The position numbers and the translations under genes are program-made. This document shows positions 1-10,571 of a stretch of DNA of 64,000 nucleotides, piece after piece. Position 1 is the stretch's first letter. Each line of letters begins with the position of its first letter. Under the pieces are notes generated by a model. That model saw only the letters and a list, made by a program, of their open reading frames with translations. It had not been told where the DNA came from and searched no databases. This stretch comes from Tipula vernalis (Eukaryota; Arthropoda; Insecta; Diptera; Tipulidae): contig OY282558.1 of NCBI GenBank assembly GCA_958295665.1, positions 63,848,789 to 63,912,788 of the forward strand, written 5' to 3'.

Positions 1-320
1 GAAAGTAAAAAGACATTTTAAATGATTTGAATTTTGAATTGCTTCTCTACAAATGTTTCAAATGATGAGAAAGGTCTTTCGGGAAAATTTTTTTCAGGAA
101 AATGTAGTTATCTCTTGTCTCTCAATTACCATAGGACAGATGTACGGCAAATTTAAGGGTTTAAATACACCGTTAAGAGAAATATTTTTTAGAAATTTTG
201 AACGAATTTACATGAATCTCGAATTACTATGAGTTTTTGGGACTAAGGTTAAAATTCGGATTTTAGTTTTCGTAATTTTTTTATTTCGAGAGTTTTGGGT
301 TTCGAGATTTTTTTTTAGAG
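1..320. other. AT-rich left flank
   Basis: AT-rich sequence without coding signal. From about 225 it contains loosely repeated TTTCGAGATTTTT-like words. The same words continue after 2801, so this is the sequence into which the LINE at 336-2786 inserted. Confidence 0.6.
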
Positions 321-335
321 CTATTCTTTTTCGAG
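321..335 (+). repeat. Left target-site duplication of the LINE
   Basis: CTATTCTTTTTCGAG here is repeated exactly at 2787-2801, on the other side of the LINE. An exact 15-bp direct repeat at both element boundaries is what target-primed reverse transcription leaves. Confidence 0.85.
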
Positions 336-344
336 TTATTGGTC

Positions 345-620
345 TTAGGTCCTTAGGATAGACATGTGAACTTTTCTCCGCTTTCGGTATGAACACCAGA
401 TTGACCTCCGTCCAGTACCTAGGAATATAGCCCAGCTTCAAACACCCTTTGAATATAGCTTCCAGGTGGGGAAGAATAATTACTGAGTTGTTTTGAAGTT
501 CCGCTGGTATAATTTGATCCGGACCAGCCGATTTAAATGGTTTAAAACCCCTCAGTGCCCATAGGATCCGTTTCCTGGTTGGTTCCGTTTCCCTTGGACC
601 AATAACTCTATCATCCTTTC
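345..620 (-). pseudogene. Inverted reverse-transcriptase segment of the LINE
   Basis: The minus strand encodes the N-terminal reverse-transcriptase block: a GPRETEPTRKRILWAL-type helix, then FKSAGPDQIIPAELQ and NLVFIPK, ending in DLRPI. In LINE proteins these blocks directly precede the segment that resumes on the plus strand at about 617. About three codons (the SLT of RPISLTSF-type motifs) are missing between the two pieces. A short tract CCTTTCTTTT at the junction can be read as part of either piece. Confidence 0.8.
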
Positions 621-2700
621 TTTTGAAAACCTTGGAAAGGCTGCTGGATGTATACATCAGAGATAAAATAGGTGCCAGAAAGTGGTCATCGTCTCAGCAT
701 GCGTACACAAAGGGTAGATCTGTGGACACTGCTCTGCACGCCTTGGTGTGTACGATTGAGAAATCGATTAATTCAAAGGAATTCGTTCAAACGAATTCAA
801 GGTTTGGTGGCCTTCCTGGATATAGAAGGCGCCTTTAATAATGTGAAAGCGGAGGCAATTAAGGAGGGATTGTCATTTTTGGAGGTGGACGTTCCTCTGA
901 TAGGGTTAATCAATTATATGCTGGGAAGCAGGATTTTTAGCTCGAAGTTGGGGGACTCCACCATCAAGAGGCGAGTAACTAGGGGAACCCCGCAGGGGGT
1001 CCTGTCCCCTCTTCTCTGGAACATAGTGGTAAACGGGTTACTACTTGAATTGGAGAGAGAGGGTATTGAAGTTATCGCTTACGCAGATGACGTAGCTTTA
1101 GCTGTTACCGGGAAATTCCTGGGCACGATTGTAGACGTAACGCAGAATGCGCTTACCATCGTTACGAAATGGGTTGGCAAATGTGGACTTGGTATTAACC
1201 CGTCCAAGACAGAGCTGGTATTCTTCACTAAGAAATACAAAATCCCGGTAGTTGTCCCTCCTACCTTAAATGGCACGAGACTTGATTTTACTGATAGAGC
1301 TAGATATCTGGGCATTATCTTGGACAGTAAGCTTAGTTGGAAGCCCAACATGTTGGAGAGAATAAACAAAGCTACTATTGCTTTGTACTCCTGTAGGAAC
1401 GCCATTGGTCATAGATGGGGTCTGAAGCCGGAGCTGGTACACTGGCTCTACACCGATGTAGTGAGACCTGTACTCATGTACGGGGTGGGTGTTTGGTGGC
1501 CAGCTCTGGACAAGGTAACTTATAAAAGTAAGATTGAGAGAGTGCAAAAAATGGCCTGTATGCTTGTTAGCGGGGCATTGAGGTCGACACCGACAAGTGC
1601 CTTAGAGGTTATGTTGCACCTTCTTCCGGTCGACATTTTTGGCAAACAGATGGCGGCAAATACGGCTGTACGACTTGCAGCCGTCTCTCAGTGGAGGTGT
1701 CTTAGTATAGGACACTCTACTATTGTTAGATCGTTGAAGGATGAGCTGGCGAATCTTGACTACATTAAACCTACTCTACGCTTCGAGAAGCGATTTCGGA
1801 CCTCCTTCCCTTCAATGCAATCCTGGAGGGATAGACCATTATCGGAAACCGAAGCGTTGCAATTCTTAACAGATGGCTCCAAGCTAGACGGCAAAGTAGG
1901 AGCTGGAGTATTCTGTGACAAATTAAATGTAAACATTTCTATTCGTCTCCCTGATTACTGCAGTGTGTACCAAGCTGAAGTCGTAGCGCTAGAGGAGGTC
2001 ATGACGTGGTTGAAGCATAATGTGTTATCCTCAGACGATATCACAATCTATGTGGACAGTCAAGCGGCGATCCGGTCGTTAGAATCGGTGTCTTTGGCGT
2101 CACGGGTGGCGTTGAGTTGTCACTCATCTCTAAATGAGATGGGTGAGCATTTAAATATCCAGGTAATCTGGGTCCCAGGTCACTCGGGCGTCATGGGGGA
2201 ACTGCAGAGCAGATGAACTTGCTAGGCATGGTACGACTCTCCAGCTGCAACCGGAAAGGGCAAGTCTGGGGAGGCCTATTACAGCGCTGAGACAAGCACT
2301 TGGGAAGCAGGCGCTATCCTCAGCGGGGGAAAGGTGGTCGAACACCCTCACCTGTAGAGTTGCAAGACAAGTTTGGCCAAAGCTGGACTTGGGGCGCACT
2401 AGGGCATTAATATCCTTACGCAGATGTGAATTAAGAACGGTCGTAGGAATTCTCACGGGACACTGCCTTTTTGGAGAACATGCAAGAAGGCGGGGTCTGG
2501 AGGCTAATGACTTCTGCAGAAGCTGCTTGGACGAAGAGGAGGAAGAAACGTTGGTCCACTTTCTTTGCTTGTGTCCAGCATTGGCTCTCAGAAGGCAAAA
2601 ACACTTAGGTAAGTTCAGGATGGACTGCCTCTCGGATCTCGAAAACAGTAAAGTGCGGGACGTCTTACGCTACATAAGTAGCTCGAAATGGTTCCAATAG
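617..2700 (+). pseudogene. LINE reverse transcriptase/RNase H, frameshifted
   Basis: Reading begins FLLKTLERLLDVYIRDKI and QHAYTKGRS (from 617). It shifts frame near a 20-bp palindrome at about 779-798 into FLDIEGAFNNV, then TPQGVLSPLLW and the catalytic YADD (codons near 1078-1089). RNase H follows: LTDGSK near 1867, YQAE near 1970, YVDSQAA near 2050, and WVPGHSGVMG near 2170. At the five-G run 2195-2199 an extra G shifts the frame and causes the stop at 2214-2216. The original frame then continues from 2197 (GNCRADELARHG) to a stop at 2698-2700. That part includes a C-terminal CRSC...HFLCLCPAL segment typical of RNase H-bearing LINEs. Two frameshifts and the missing 5' half make it nonfunctional. 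Confidence 0.88.
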
Positions 2701-2786
2701 GGGTAAAAGGGGATACATCGTGTGGTATCACAATGGACCGTCACCGGTCTAAGTGTGCGTAAGCAGCCACTCCAACCTAACCTAAC

Positions 2787-2801
2787 CTATTCTTTTTCGA
2801 G
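2787..2801 (+). repeat. Right target-site duplication of the LINE
   Basis: Exact copy of 321-335. It directly follows the CCTAACCTAAC tail of the element. Confidence 0.85.
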
Positions 2802-2913
2802 GTTTTGTCTCGCGTCGAGATTTTATTTGTCGCAATTTTATTTTCGACAATTTTTTTTAAAGATTTTGTATTGTAAACAAGCCCCTATTTCTGAATACGA
2901 ATAAGAACAAAAA

Positions 2914-3056
2914 GGGATACTATCATATTCCCAAAAATAAAAATCCCCAAAAAAATGCAAATAACGTGCCACATTAAATAGGAAGACCACATTAAATTTA
3001 TGTTAACTATAATAAGAAAACAAGAGGAAGCTACATAATGTCTTGTCATCCCTGCG
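2914..3056 (+). repeat. Dispersed direct repeat, copy 1
   Basis: Runs from GGATACTATCATATTCCC to TCTTGTCATCCCTG. A diverged second copy lies at 3771-3918, sharing TCATATTCC, AAAATCC, CCACATTAAAT, TGTTAACT, AAAACAAGAGG and GAAGCTA in the same order. It has no coding signal. Confidence 0.65.
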
Positions 3057-3498
3057 CTGAAAGGACCAATGCTAAGCGGGTTTTGGGAGGTTTTTTATTT
3101 TAGTATGTGAAATACAAACGTAAATATTCACCCCTATTAAGATTGTCGAGTCGATCGACAATCGACACGACTCTGTGTTGCCTTATCCTTTTTCATATTG
3201 TTTAGGGGTGATTATTATAAATGTAAATATTTTTGAAATTTTTCGGACAATTTCCTGTCATCCTTGCTTTAGGGGGTTCTCTATTTTAGTATGTGAATAA
3301 CTATTAAAAAACACAAATTTTTTAAAAATGTTAGAATTTCAAATAATCGTCAAAGCGGTAGTTTGGGGTGGCAGCCTCCATCCTCTAAGGTATACAACGA
3401 ATTAAAATAATATTTCAAAAACTTGATTTTTTGGGGATTCTTTGTTTCTTTGGGATTATTTGATTTTGGATAACGATACGAATCCCGTTTAAATAGGA

Positions 3499-3783
3499 TA
3501 CTGTCATATTCTAACATTTTAAATAAAACACTTGTTTAATATTTCGCAAATTTGAGATACAATTTATTCTCAATCGATTTCGACTTGCTAGGTCATCATC
3601 AGGATTTAAACTCTGGAGGGTCAGGAGTGTTTAACTCCTGATGATGACCTAGCAAGTCGAAATCGATTGAGAATAAATTGTATCTCAAATTTGCGAAATA
3701 TTAAACAAGTGTTTTATTTAAAATATTATTAAATGTGTTTCATCAAGTGCCGACGGCAATAAGTGTTAACAATACTGTCATAT
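3499..3783. mobile_element. Palindromic insertion flanked by 13-bp repeats
   Basis: ATACTGTCATATT occurs at 3499-3511 and again at 3771-3783. Between them is an exact inverted repeat with arms 3516-3604 and 3636-3724 (89 bp each) and a 31-bp loop, followed by a 46-bp unpaired tail. The uninterrupted copy at 2914 has only one ATACTATCATATT, so the direct repeats look like a target duplication. No transposase is encoded. It would be a non-autonomous foldback element of unknown family. Confidence 0.7.
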
Positions 3784-3918
3784 TCCGGAAATTAAAAATC
3801 CAAAAAAAATAGAAAATGGCATAGCCAATTACAAAGCCACATTAAATTTTTGTTAACTGCAATATGAAAACAAAAGAGGGAAGCTATACATAATTTCATG
3901 TCATCCTTGTCTCAATGC
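3771..3918 (+). repeat. Dispersed direct repeat, copy 2
   Basis: Second copy of the 2914-3056 segment, interrupted at its start by the palindromic insertion. It ends in CATGTCATCCTTG. Confidence 0.6.
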
Positions 3919-5220
3919 TGATACAATTCCTTTGATAAGTAATTTCCGTTATCTTAAATATTAAGAAGTATTACGGAAAATCGCAAGTATTTTAACTTGG
4001 GCACTTTGATAAACAAAATTAACACAATTATCTGGATATTAGTGTTCTGGATTTTTTCTTCGGGATTTTCCACTACCCTGTGGGTTTCAGTGTACTTTAT
4101 TTTGTTTCAAAAAGATAACCGAGTTTTACTGAGATTTCATTCGTTTAACTGCATGATATCTTGATTAATCAAGATTTACCAAGGTATTTCAAAACTTTTC
4201 GAATTTTTCGAGGTCCCATTTTCAAATAAAACATAAATTTGTTTTTTTTTTAAATCATATCGAGCTTTAATAGGAATGATAGCAGAATAAAAGAAAAGAC
4301 TTAATAGAAGATTTAGATGAAATCGGGCTTCACACTGGGATTTTGCAACGATATTTGAGTACTTATTTCGAAATTATTCGGCAATATTTAAAGATTATTC
4401 GATGTAGACCAGATTTTCGAGATTATTTGATGAAATACTTCGTGTTGATGAAGTCATTATTCGAGATTTCTTTGTACTGGTTGCATGGTACTGAGTTTCT
4501 TGCGAGTATTAGAATTATTCAAGATTTGCTTGGCTTTGATTTGTATAGTGTTTCCCTTTATTTTCTAGAAACGTTTATTAAAATAAACGAAAACATTGGG
4601 TTTTCCAAAAATTTCGAGATTTTTGAGTTTATTCTAAAATTACATGTCATTGATTATAATAATTGGCGTTTTCAGAATTATACCTTGGCTAACTTCACAG
4701 TAAATGTCGACCATTAAATTACACTGTAATGCTCACGTCGAAATTTACTGTGGTCTATTCCCGAAAACGCCAAATAATTATCAATAAAATCAAAAATGTT
4801 GATATTTTCCCGATATTATTCAAGATTATTCATGATTATTCGAACTATATTCGGGATTTTTAGTGTCTCAAAGAATGACATATTACAACTTATAAAAATA
4901 ATTCCATAGAACTGAAAATGTTATGTTCAATTCTCGTGTTGAGTCGCTTTGTGTCAATAATATTTCAGAATTTATTCCAAATCTGCGAAGTTATTCAGTT
5001 TTTCAAGTATTCTCGAGAAACTAGAGATGAAGTGCTCTCGCCAAACAGTATATACACTCGAAGATTTCATATTTAATCGAGATTTCGTGATTAGTGCTAA
5101 AATGTTGTAATCGAAATTTTTCAAGATTTTGCAAGAATATTTCAAAATATTTCAATCATTGTGTTCTAAATATTACAAATTTTTCGAGATTTTTAGGCTT
5201 TGCTTATGTTAATTTTGGAT
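3919..5220. repeat. Degenerate TCGA-rich AT repeat field
   Basis: From about 4190 the sequence is a loose succession of words such as TTTTCGAGATT, GATTATTCGA and TTCGAAATT, with no fixed period. A similar field lies at 34080-35130 and short pieces occur at 225-335 and 2802-2870. The 124-codon open frame at 4343-4717 arises from this composition and has no recognizable domain. An unrelated small inverted-repeat element sits inside (4649-4785). Confidence 0.5.
4649..4785. repeat. Small MITE-like inverted repeat
   Basis: The outer arms ATTGATTATAATAATTGGCG (4649) and AAAACGCCAAATAATTATC (4764) are near-perfect reverse complements. Inner arms CACAGTAAATGTCGAC and GTCGAAATTTACTGTG are also paired. 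Total length is about 137 bp, without coding capacity. Confidence 0.6.
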
Positions 5221-7739
5221 TTTGCATATGTAAATTCTAAATTTATTATTTTTAAAATTAAGACCGTTTAGTATGATATTTAAATATTTAAACATTTTCA
5301 TTTTTAAGTTGAGGTTTCAAAAACTCAAGCATATCCAGTATTGTAATTCTGGAATTTTAAATTACTATCATACTTTGAGTTGAATTGCGAAAGTCAAAAA
5401 TTTGTGATTGTTTGTGAATAAGGTCATTGCCTTCAAAAATCAATTACCCTTTAAATAGTTACGACGACCATATTCCGCGTGTGCTCGCCCACAGAAATTA
5501 TACCAGCGGTACAAAGGATTGTACCTATTGAACAATAAAAATGATATTTCTCATCCTGGGAGAATTATTTACAATTTATCTAATTCCGGGAATCGAACAC
5601 GAATAAACAATTTCAAGTTACACAAAAGTTTATTTACTTACCATAAAATGGTAAATAGACGGCACACTAACCTTTATTGGCATGTATGAATTGAAAAGGA
5701 TTAAAATTGCAGACACAAATTTTATTATACGTATCTAATGATAGGCGGATACTTGTCACTGAACTTTTAGGTTATATGCGATATATAGCCATGTCGTGGA
5801 TTGAATTGAAACACGAACATTAATTTAATTACATATAATTAATTTGTGTACAATTTTACATTATAACAAAAATGCTATATGTAGTACATCCACCTTATAA
5901 ATAAATATAAACACACATTTTATGTATCCTGCTGCAGGACAAAAACAAACCACCACAAAAAAAAAAGAAAACATTTATCAAATAACATTTAAAAGAAAAT
6001 CCTAATTATTTCTACCGCTGCTGAATCATAAAACACAAAAATAAAATGAAAAGGATTTTAGTCTAATGCCGTCATGCTACAAACCAACCATCATTAAGAT
6101 TTATAAATGTGATAACCGCGCGCGTACAATGTAAATATTACTACATGAAACAAAACAAAAAAAAAAAATGTTAACACAAAAATATTTGAACGCCTTTTTT
6201 GACATAATGAAAATTCATAATCCGGTGGAGGACGAGCGCTCTTTTCTTTTCATTTTCAAAAATTCGAATGAAAGCAACAAACAGCAGCGTTGTTTTTGCC
6301 TCAACAAAAGGAAAATGTCATAAGCTACTTTGTCTAATTTTTCTGGGTATGATATGAAAATTTCGATGCTACTATGGTTGCATTTGTGAAGATTTCAAGA
6401 AAAAATGAGCTTAGAGTTAGTTGTGTGTACAGAATTGTTTGAAGGGTTTGGCAGTTAATTTTGAAAAAATTCGGCTAAAGGCATTTATGCAAACGGAAAT
6501 GGTGGCAAGGCTATTTAATGTTTGTAGCTTTTCAGAGCGGCGTCCAAGTCAAATAATTGAAGTTCAATATTTTCAATTACTTTAGCTAATTTACTAATGA
6601 AGCTTCTAGGACGCATGATATGAGAAATTTGGCATATAGCGTTGAGAGTGAGGTAGGAACAAATAAGGTGATAACCTATCCATTTAACGCAACGCTAAAT
6701 GAATCAAATCTCGTTTTTTTTTTCAAAAATCAAGAATAAAGCAATTTTGGGAAGTGGCCGAGCATTAAAAATTAAGTTTTTTTAGGTTCGGCTTAAAGCA
6801 AGGAACCGCTACTTCCAACAATTAATTTGCGGTTTTTCTTTTTTTGCTGTAACATAACAAGTTTATTAGGGTTCCTTGTTGGTTTGCAATTTTACATAAC
6901 CCCGTCGTGTAATTTTTGTTTTTATCGTATTATTACGTTGTCGGTAAAACGGGGTTTCGTTATTTTCTCGAAAACCAAGCCAAACTGAAAAAAAAATCTA
7001 CATACACATATGATTGGGTGTTATTTTTTTTTATTGCCGACCACTTTTTCACATGCTTCCCTTTAAATTTTAAACACTCTGTTAGTGGCAAACATATTTT
7101 TAGACTTACCGTTTCTACTGTCGTATACATATGTACGTATGTACTAAAGTTGTTAGGATTTAATTACTTAAAATACTAACTACTGTAAGTCAACGGAAGG
7201 CTAATGGCTTATGATATCGTTTACAAATATGACTGAATATGAGATATTTAAAGGTTCAATGGCCAATTTAAATGACAATGGACATTTAATTTATCTTGAT
7301 CGACTCTTATTGAATTTTTAATCAGATTATGATTTAACCAAAGATAAGCCAGCACCGACCAAAGGAAATTCTTTTGATTTGGTGTATTCCATAAAATTCT
7401 CTGTCTTTATTTTAAGTTCACAAAGTTGTATTACTTGATTGATCTCTGAAAAAAATATAAAAATCTCAGATCAAACCGTTTTCACACAATTCAAATTTCT
7501 AAAACTTGAAAAAAAAAATTTAATATGTTAAATATTGAAATTCGGGAAATTCTTTAAGTTTGTTAATTTTTTGAAAATCTGAGGGAAACTATAAAAATCT
7601 TAATATTCTTGGAACCTTCCAATATTGATTTTATCTCCAGCATAGCGATTTTGGTCGCAATTTGAGGATTGAGTTGAGAATTACCGGAAGGCAATAGTAT
7701 TGGTAAATTGTATTGGTGTCCAAAGAATAGAGAAAAACA
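5221..7739. other. AT-rich noncoding stretch
   Basis: I see no gene. It contains homopolymer A and T runs and a TACATATGTACGTATGT tract at about 7125. Open frames (for example 6916-7179) are short and compositionally biased, with no recognizable domain. Confidence 0.6.
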
Positions 7740-8469
7740 GAGAATAAACATTTGAAAAATAAAAAAAACAATTCAGTGTTATCTCATGCGTACGAAAGAA
7801 ATGTTGTACATATTTTTATTTCCTGTAATTTTCTGTAAAATTTAAAACTAATAAAATGGTAAATTGAATAATGATTTAAAGATAAATCAAAATTAGCTAA
7901 AAATGGAAAATAAGTCCGAAAAATATTTATAAACTATAATTTTATTAATAATTTTAAATGATGAAAATACATACGACGTACATCCTGCTTGCCCATCCCA
8001 AAAGCACTAATTTACTTATATTTTTCACATTATCCCTCTTATTCGATGTTAAACAAAAAACTAAAAAAAATATGGGCGGTTTTTTTTTTGTTTTTTGTTT
8101 AACATTATGCAAATAAGAGAGATAAAATGATACGAAAAAGAGAGATATAAAATATACTGTTGAAAATATAAGAAGTAAATTAGTTATTTTGACTTAGTGT
8201 TAATTCAAACGCAGGAGAGGGAGGATGTACGTCGTGTGTCTTTTCATCATTTAAAATTATTAATAAAATTATAGTTTATAAATATTTTTCTGACTTAATT
8301 TCCATTTTTAGCTAATTTTTGTTTATCTTTAAATCATTATTCAATTTACCATTTTATTATTTTTAAATTTTACAGAAAATTACAGGAAATAAAAATATGT
8401 ACAACATTCCTTTCGTACGCATGAGATAACACTGAATTGTTTTTTTTTATTTTTCAAATGTTTATTCTC
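7740..8469. mobile_element. Large foldback element with 246-bp arms
   Basis: The arm 7740-7985 is repeated as its reverse complement at about 8223-8469 with few mismatches (for example ends GAGAATAAACATTTG and CAAATGTTTATTCTC; inner ends GACGTACATCC and GGATGTACGTC). The 237-bp spacer holds its own inverted repeat, GTTAAACAAAAAAC / GTTTTTTGTTTAAC (about 8049-8104). It encodes nothing. The superfamily is unknown because no clear target duplication is visible. Confidence 0.8.
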
Positions 8470-9635
8470 ACATAACTCAAAAGAAAAAAAAAAAAAAAAA
8501 AGTTAAAAATATTATGAATGTGGCCGACGAAGAATGTATAGATTAAAAACCATTTATTTATGCTGCTTTTTGGTTTTTATATTGAAGATCACATCAATTT
8601 TTGATTGCGTATATTGTTTTGGATTTTTGGTAACGAAGTAAAATGAATGTCTCGTTTACAACAACAATAGATAGAAAAACATGAATTCCTCATGTTAAAA
8701 GATAGGGAAAAATAACTCAAGGAGCGGAAGCAACAAAAAAGTTGAACCGATTTCACCCGCTTAGCTTATTTTTGATACTTACCATCATGAGAAAACACAC
8801 TAATACAATAAAAATATTTGACGGCACACAATAGCAAAATGTATATTATACGCCGTGTACATATACAAAATTCTCAATCCTCAATCCTCATTTTGCGACC
8901 AAAATCGATGAACTTCAAAAAATTCTTAAATCTCTCGAAAAGTTTCAAATCGTATAAGATTTAATGAGCTGTACAGTACTGCCAAATCGATATATGGTAG
9001 GGACGTTTAAACATCCTTGTAGAGCACTACTCATAATTTATAGTAATTAAACGAAATACTTATATTAAAGTACACTACACGTAGAAACCATTGATCCATT
9101 TTTGAGGTACACTTTAATCCAAACATTTTGGTAGTCATAACAATTGTCAAAACCAGCCAGCGGACAGTATCAACTCCCTAATAACTGAAATGGGAGTAAC
9201 CTCTCGACCTTGAAATTTCACTGATCTCCAAAAATTATAATATAAAATAGAACGTGAGAAAATTGTTTTGTCGAATTTCGTAAATTTTAGAACAGACAAC
9301 TCGAATTTGCAAATTTATATTTAAACATTTTAAAACTGGATACAGTAGGCGATTGAAAAAAGAGCAAGAAACTCAAAAATGATGAAATGCCAACATTTGT
9401 ACATTTCAGCTAAGCTAAACGAGAAACATAGTTTATATTAGCAAAGTTTAGCTCGCTTAGCTCACTCCGTTGCACATTTGAGCTAATTACTTCGCCCACA
9501 CAGACATTGATGTTTTTGCAAAATTCAATTATTATGATTTATGACACGATACCTAAAATAACTAATTAGCCTACGACTTAATAATAAAATAAACAAAAAC
9601 AACAGTGTATATGTGAGCGATGTTAACTGATGGCT
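8470..9635. other. AT-rich noncoding stretch
   Basis: No gene or repeat recognized, apart from an A-rich tract at 8481-8500. Confidence 0.5.
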
Positions 9636-10159
9636 GGTCTCCACTTTCGCATTTTTCTCTTGACAAAAACAAAATCTAGTCCATTTTTTTAGTACATTTT
9701 CCAAAATACATACACAAGAGTTGATTTGAGCATGCGCATTGAAATTTTGTCAAGAGAGGAAAAGATCAGAATATTCAATATTTTTGTCATGACGTTGTGC
9801 CATTTGAGCATAAATTGTATTTTATGCTCAATTTCATGTCATTTTATGTTCAATATTTTGACAAATAAAATGAAATTTTCATTCTTTTTTCACAAAATTT
9901 TGTCCTTTTAATAAATTTTAGGTGAAAATGTAATCAAATTTGTGTTATTAAAATAAAACATAAATAATATCGAATATAATAATAATTTCGATTATTACTT
10001 AAAACATAAGTAATAATCGAAAAACGAATCAAATTCAAATTTTTCTTATTCTCAAAGAGAGAAATTAGTTATATTCTTTATGTTAGTAGTTGTACAAAAA
10101 ATGTCACGAGCCGTTTGTCATTTATTTTTTGTCAAGAGAAAAATATACAAGTGGAGACC
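9636..10159. mobile_element. MITE with about 30-bp terminal inverted repeats
   Basis: The left end GGTCTCCACTTTCGCA and the right end (reverse complement GGTCTCCACTTGTATA) are both followed by TTTTTCTCTTGACAAAA. A third TTTTGTCAAGAG lies inside near 9736. It is about 524 bp, AT-rich and noncoding. No clear target duplication could be fixed. Confidence 0.7.
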
Positions 10160-10330
10160 TTTGACATACATAAATTTTGACCAGTCAACAAACAAATCAG
10201 TTTATAGTTGGCTTTAATTTGACTTTTCCTCAATCATTGTTCATGGATTTTTTTAAAGCAAACACAAAAGGCAAAAGTAAAAAGTCAAAAGTTTTTGCAT
10301 TGTGAATGCGGCATTATACTGTTTGCTATA

Positions 10331-10571
10331 GCCTGTATTCCATGATAAAAATTGACTGACAGTCAAAAAAAACGAAAAGAGAAAAACAATCTGATGCCGT
10401 TTATAAGAGACAAGGACAACGTTTTTTATTTTATTTTTTATTTTACGGCAAAATTGTTTTTCTATAAAATAAAAAATGTTGCCTTTGTCTCTTACATATA
10501 TGGGGCATCAGATTATTTTTCTCTTTTCGTTTTTTTTAACTGTCAGTCAATTCTTCTCATGGAATACAGGC
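10331..10571. mobile_element. Palindromic MITE, 241 bp
   Basis: The ends GCCTGTATTCCATGA and TCATGGAATACAGGC are exact reverse complements. The arms continue inward with matching blocks (TTGACTGACAGT, AACGAAAAGAGAAAAA, ATCTGATGCC, AGAGACAAGG) up to an AT-rich centre near 10445. Two open frames at 10352-10630 and 10476-10670 cross it and are products of the palindrome. Confidence 0.78.

Larger units (their letters stand above)
336..2786 (+). mobile_element. 5'-truncated, 5'-inverted LINE with RNase H (I/LOA/R1-like)
   Basis: Non-LTR retrotransposon relic. Positions from about 617 to 2786 are in plus orientation and encode most of the reverse transcriptase, an RNase H domain and a cysteine/histidine C-terminal region. 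Positions 336 to about 617 encode the part of the reverse transcriptase just upstream (motif SAGPDQI, ending DLRPI) on the minus strand. The left edge of the inverted piece (RPI) and the start of the plus piece (SFLLKTLERL) would be neighbours in an intact protein. This is the layout expected from twin priming. The tail is (CCTAA)3-like rather than poly(A). An exact 15-bp target duplication flanks the whole. The clade assignment rests on RNase H following RT and is only approximate. Confidence 0.85.

Noticed and set aside
2771..2790. Telomeric repeat
   Set aside because: Only about three CCTAA units at the LINE end, immediately before the target duplication; no array.
4343..4717. 124-codon open frame
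   Set aside because: Lies in low-complexity TCGA-rich sequence; Ile/Leu/Phe-biased, no domain.
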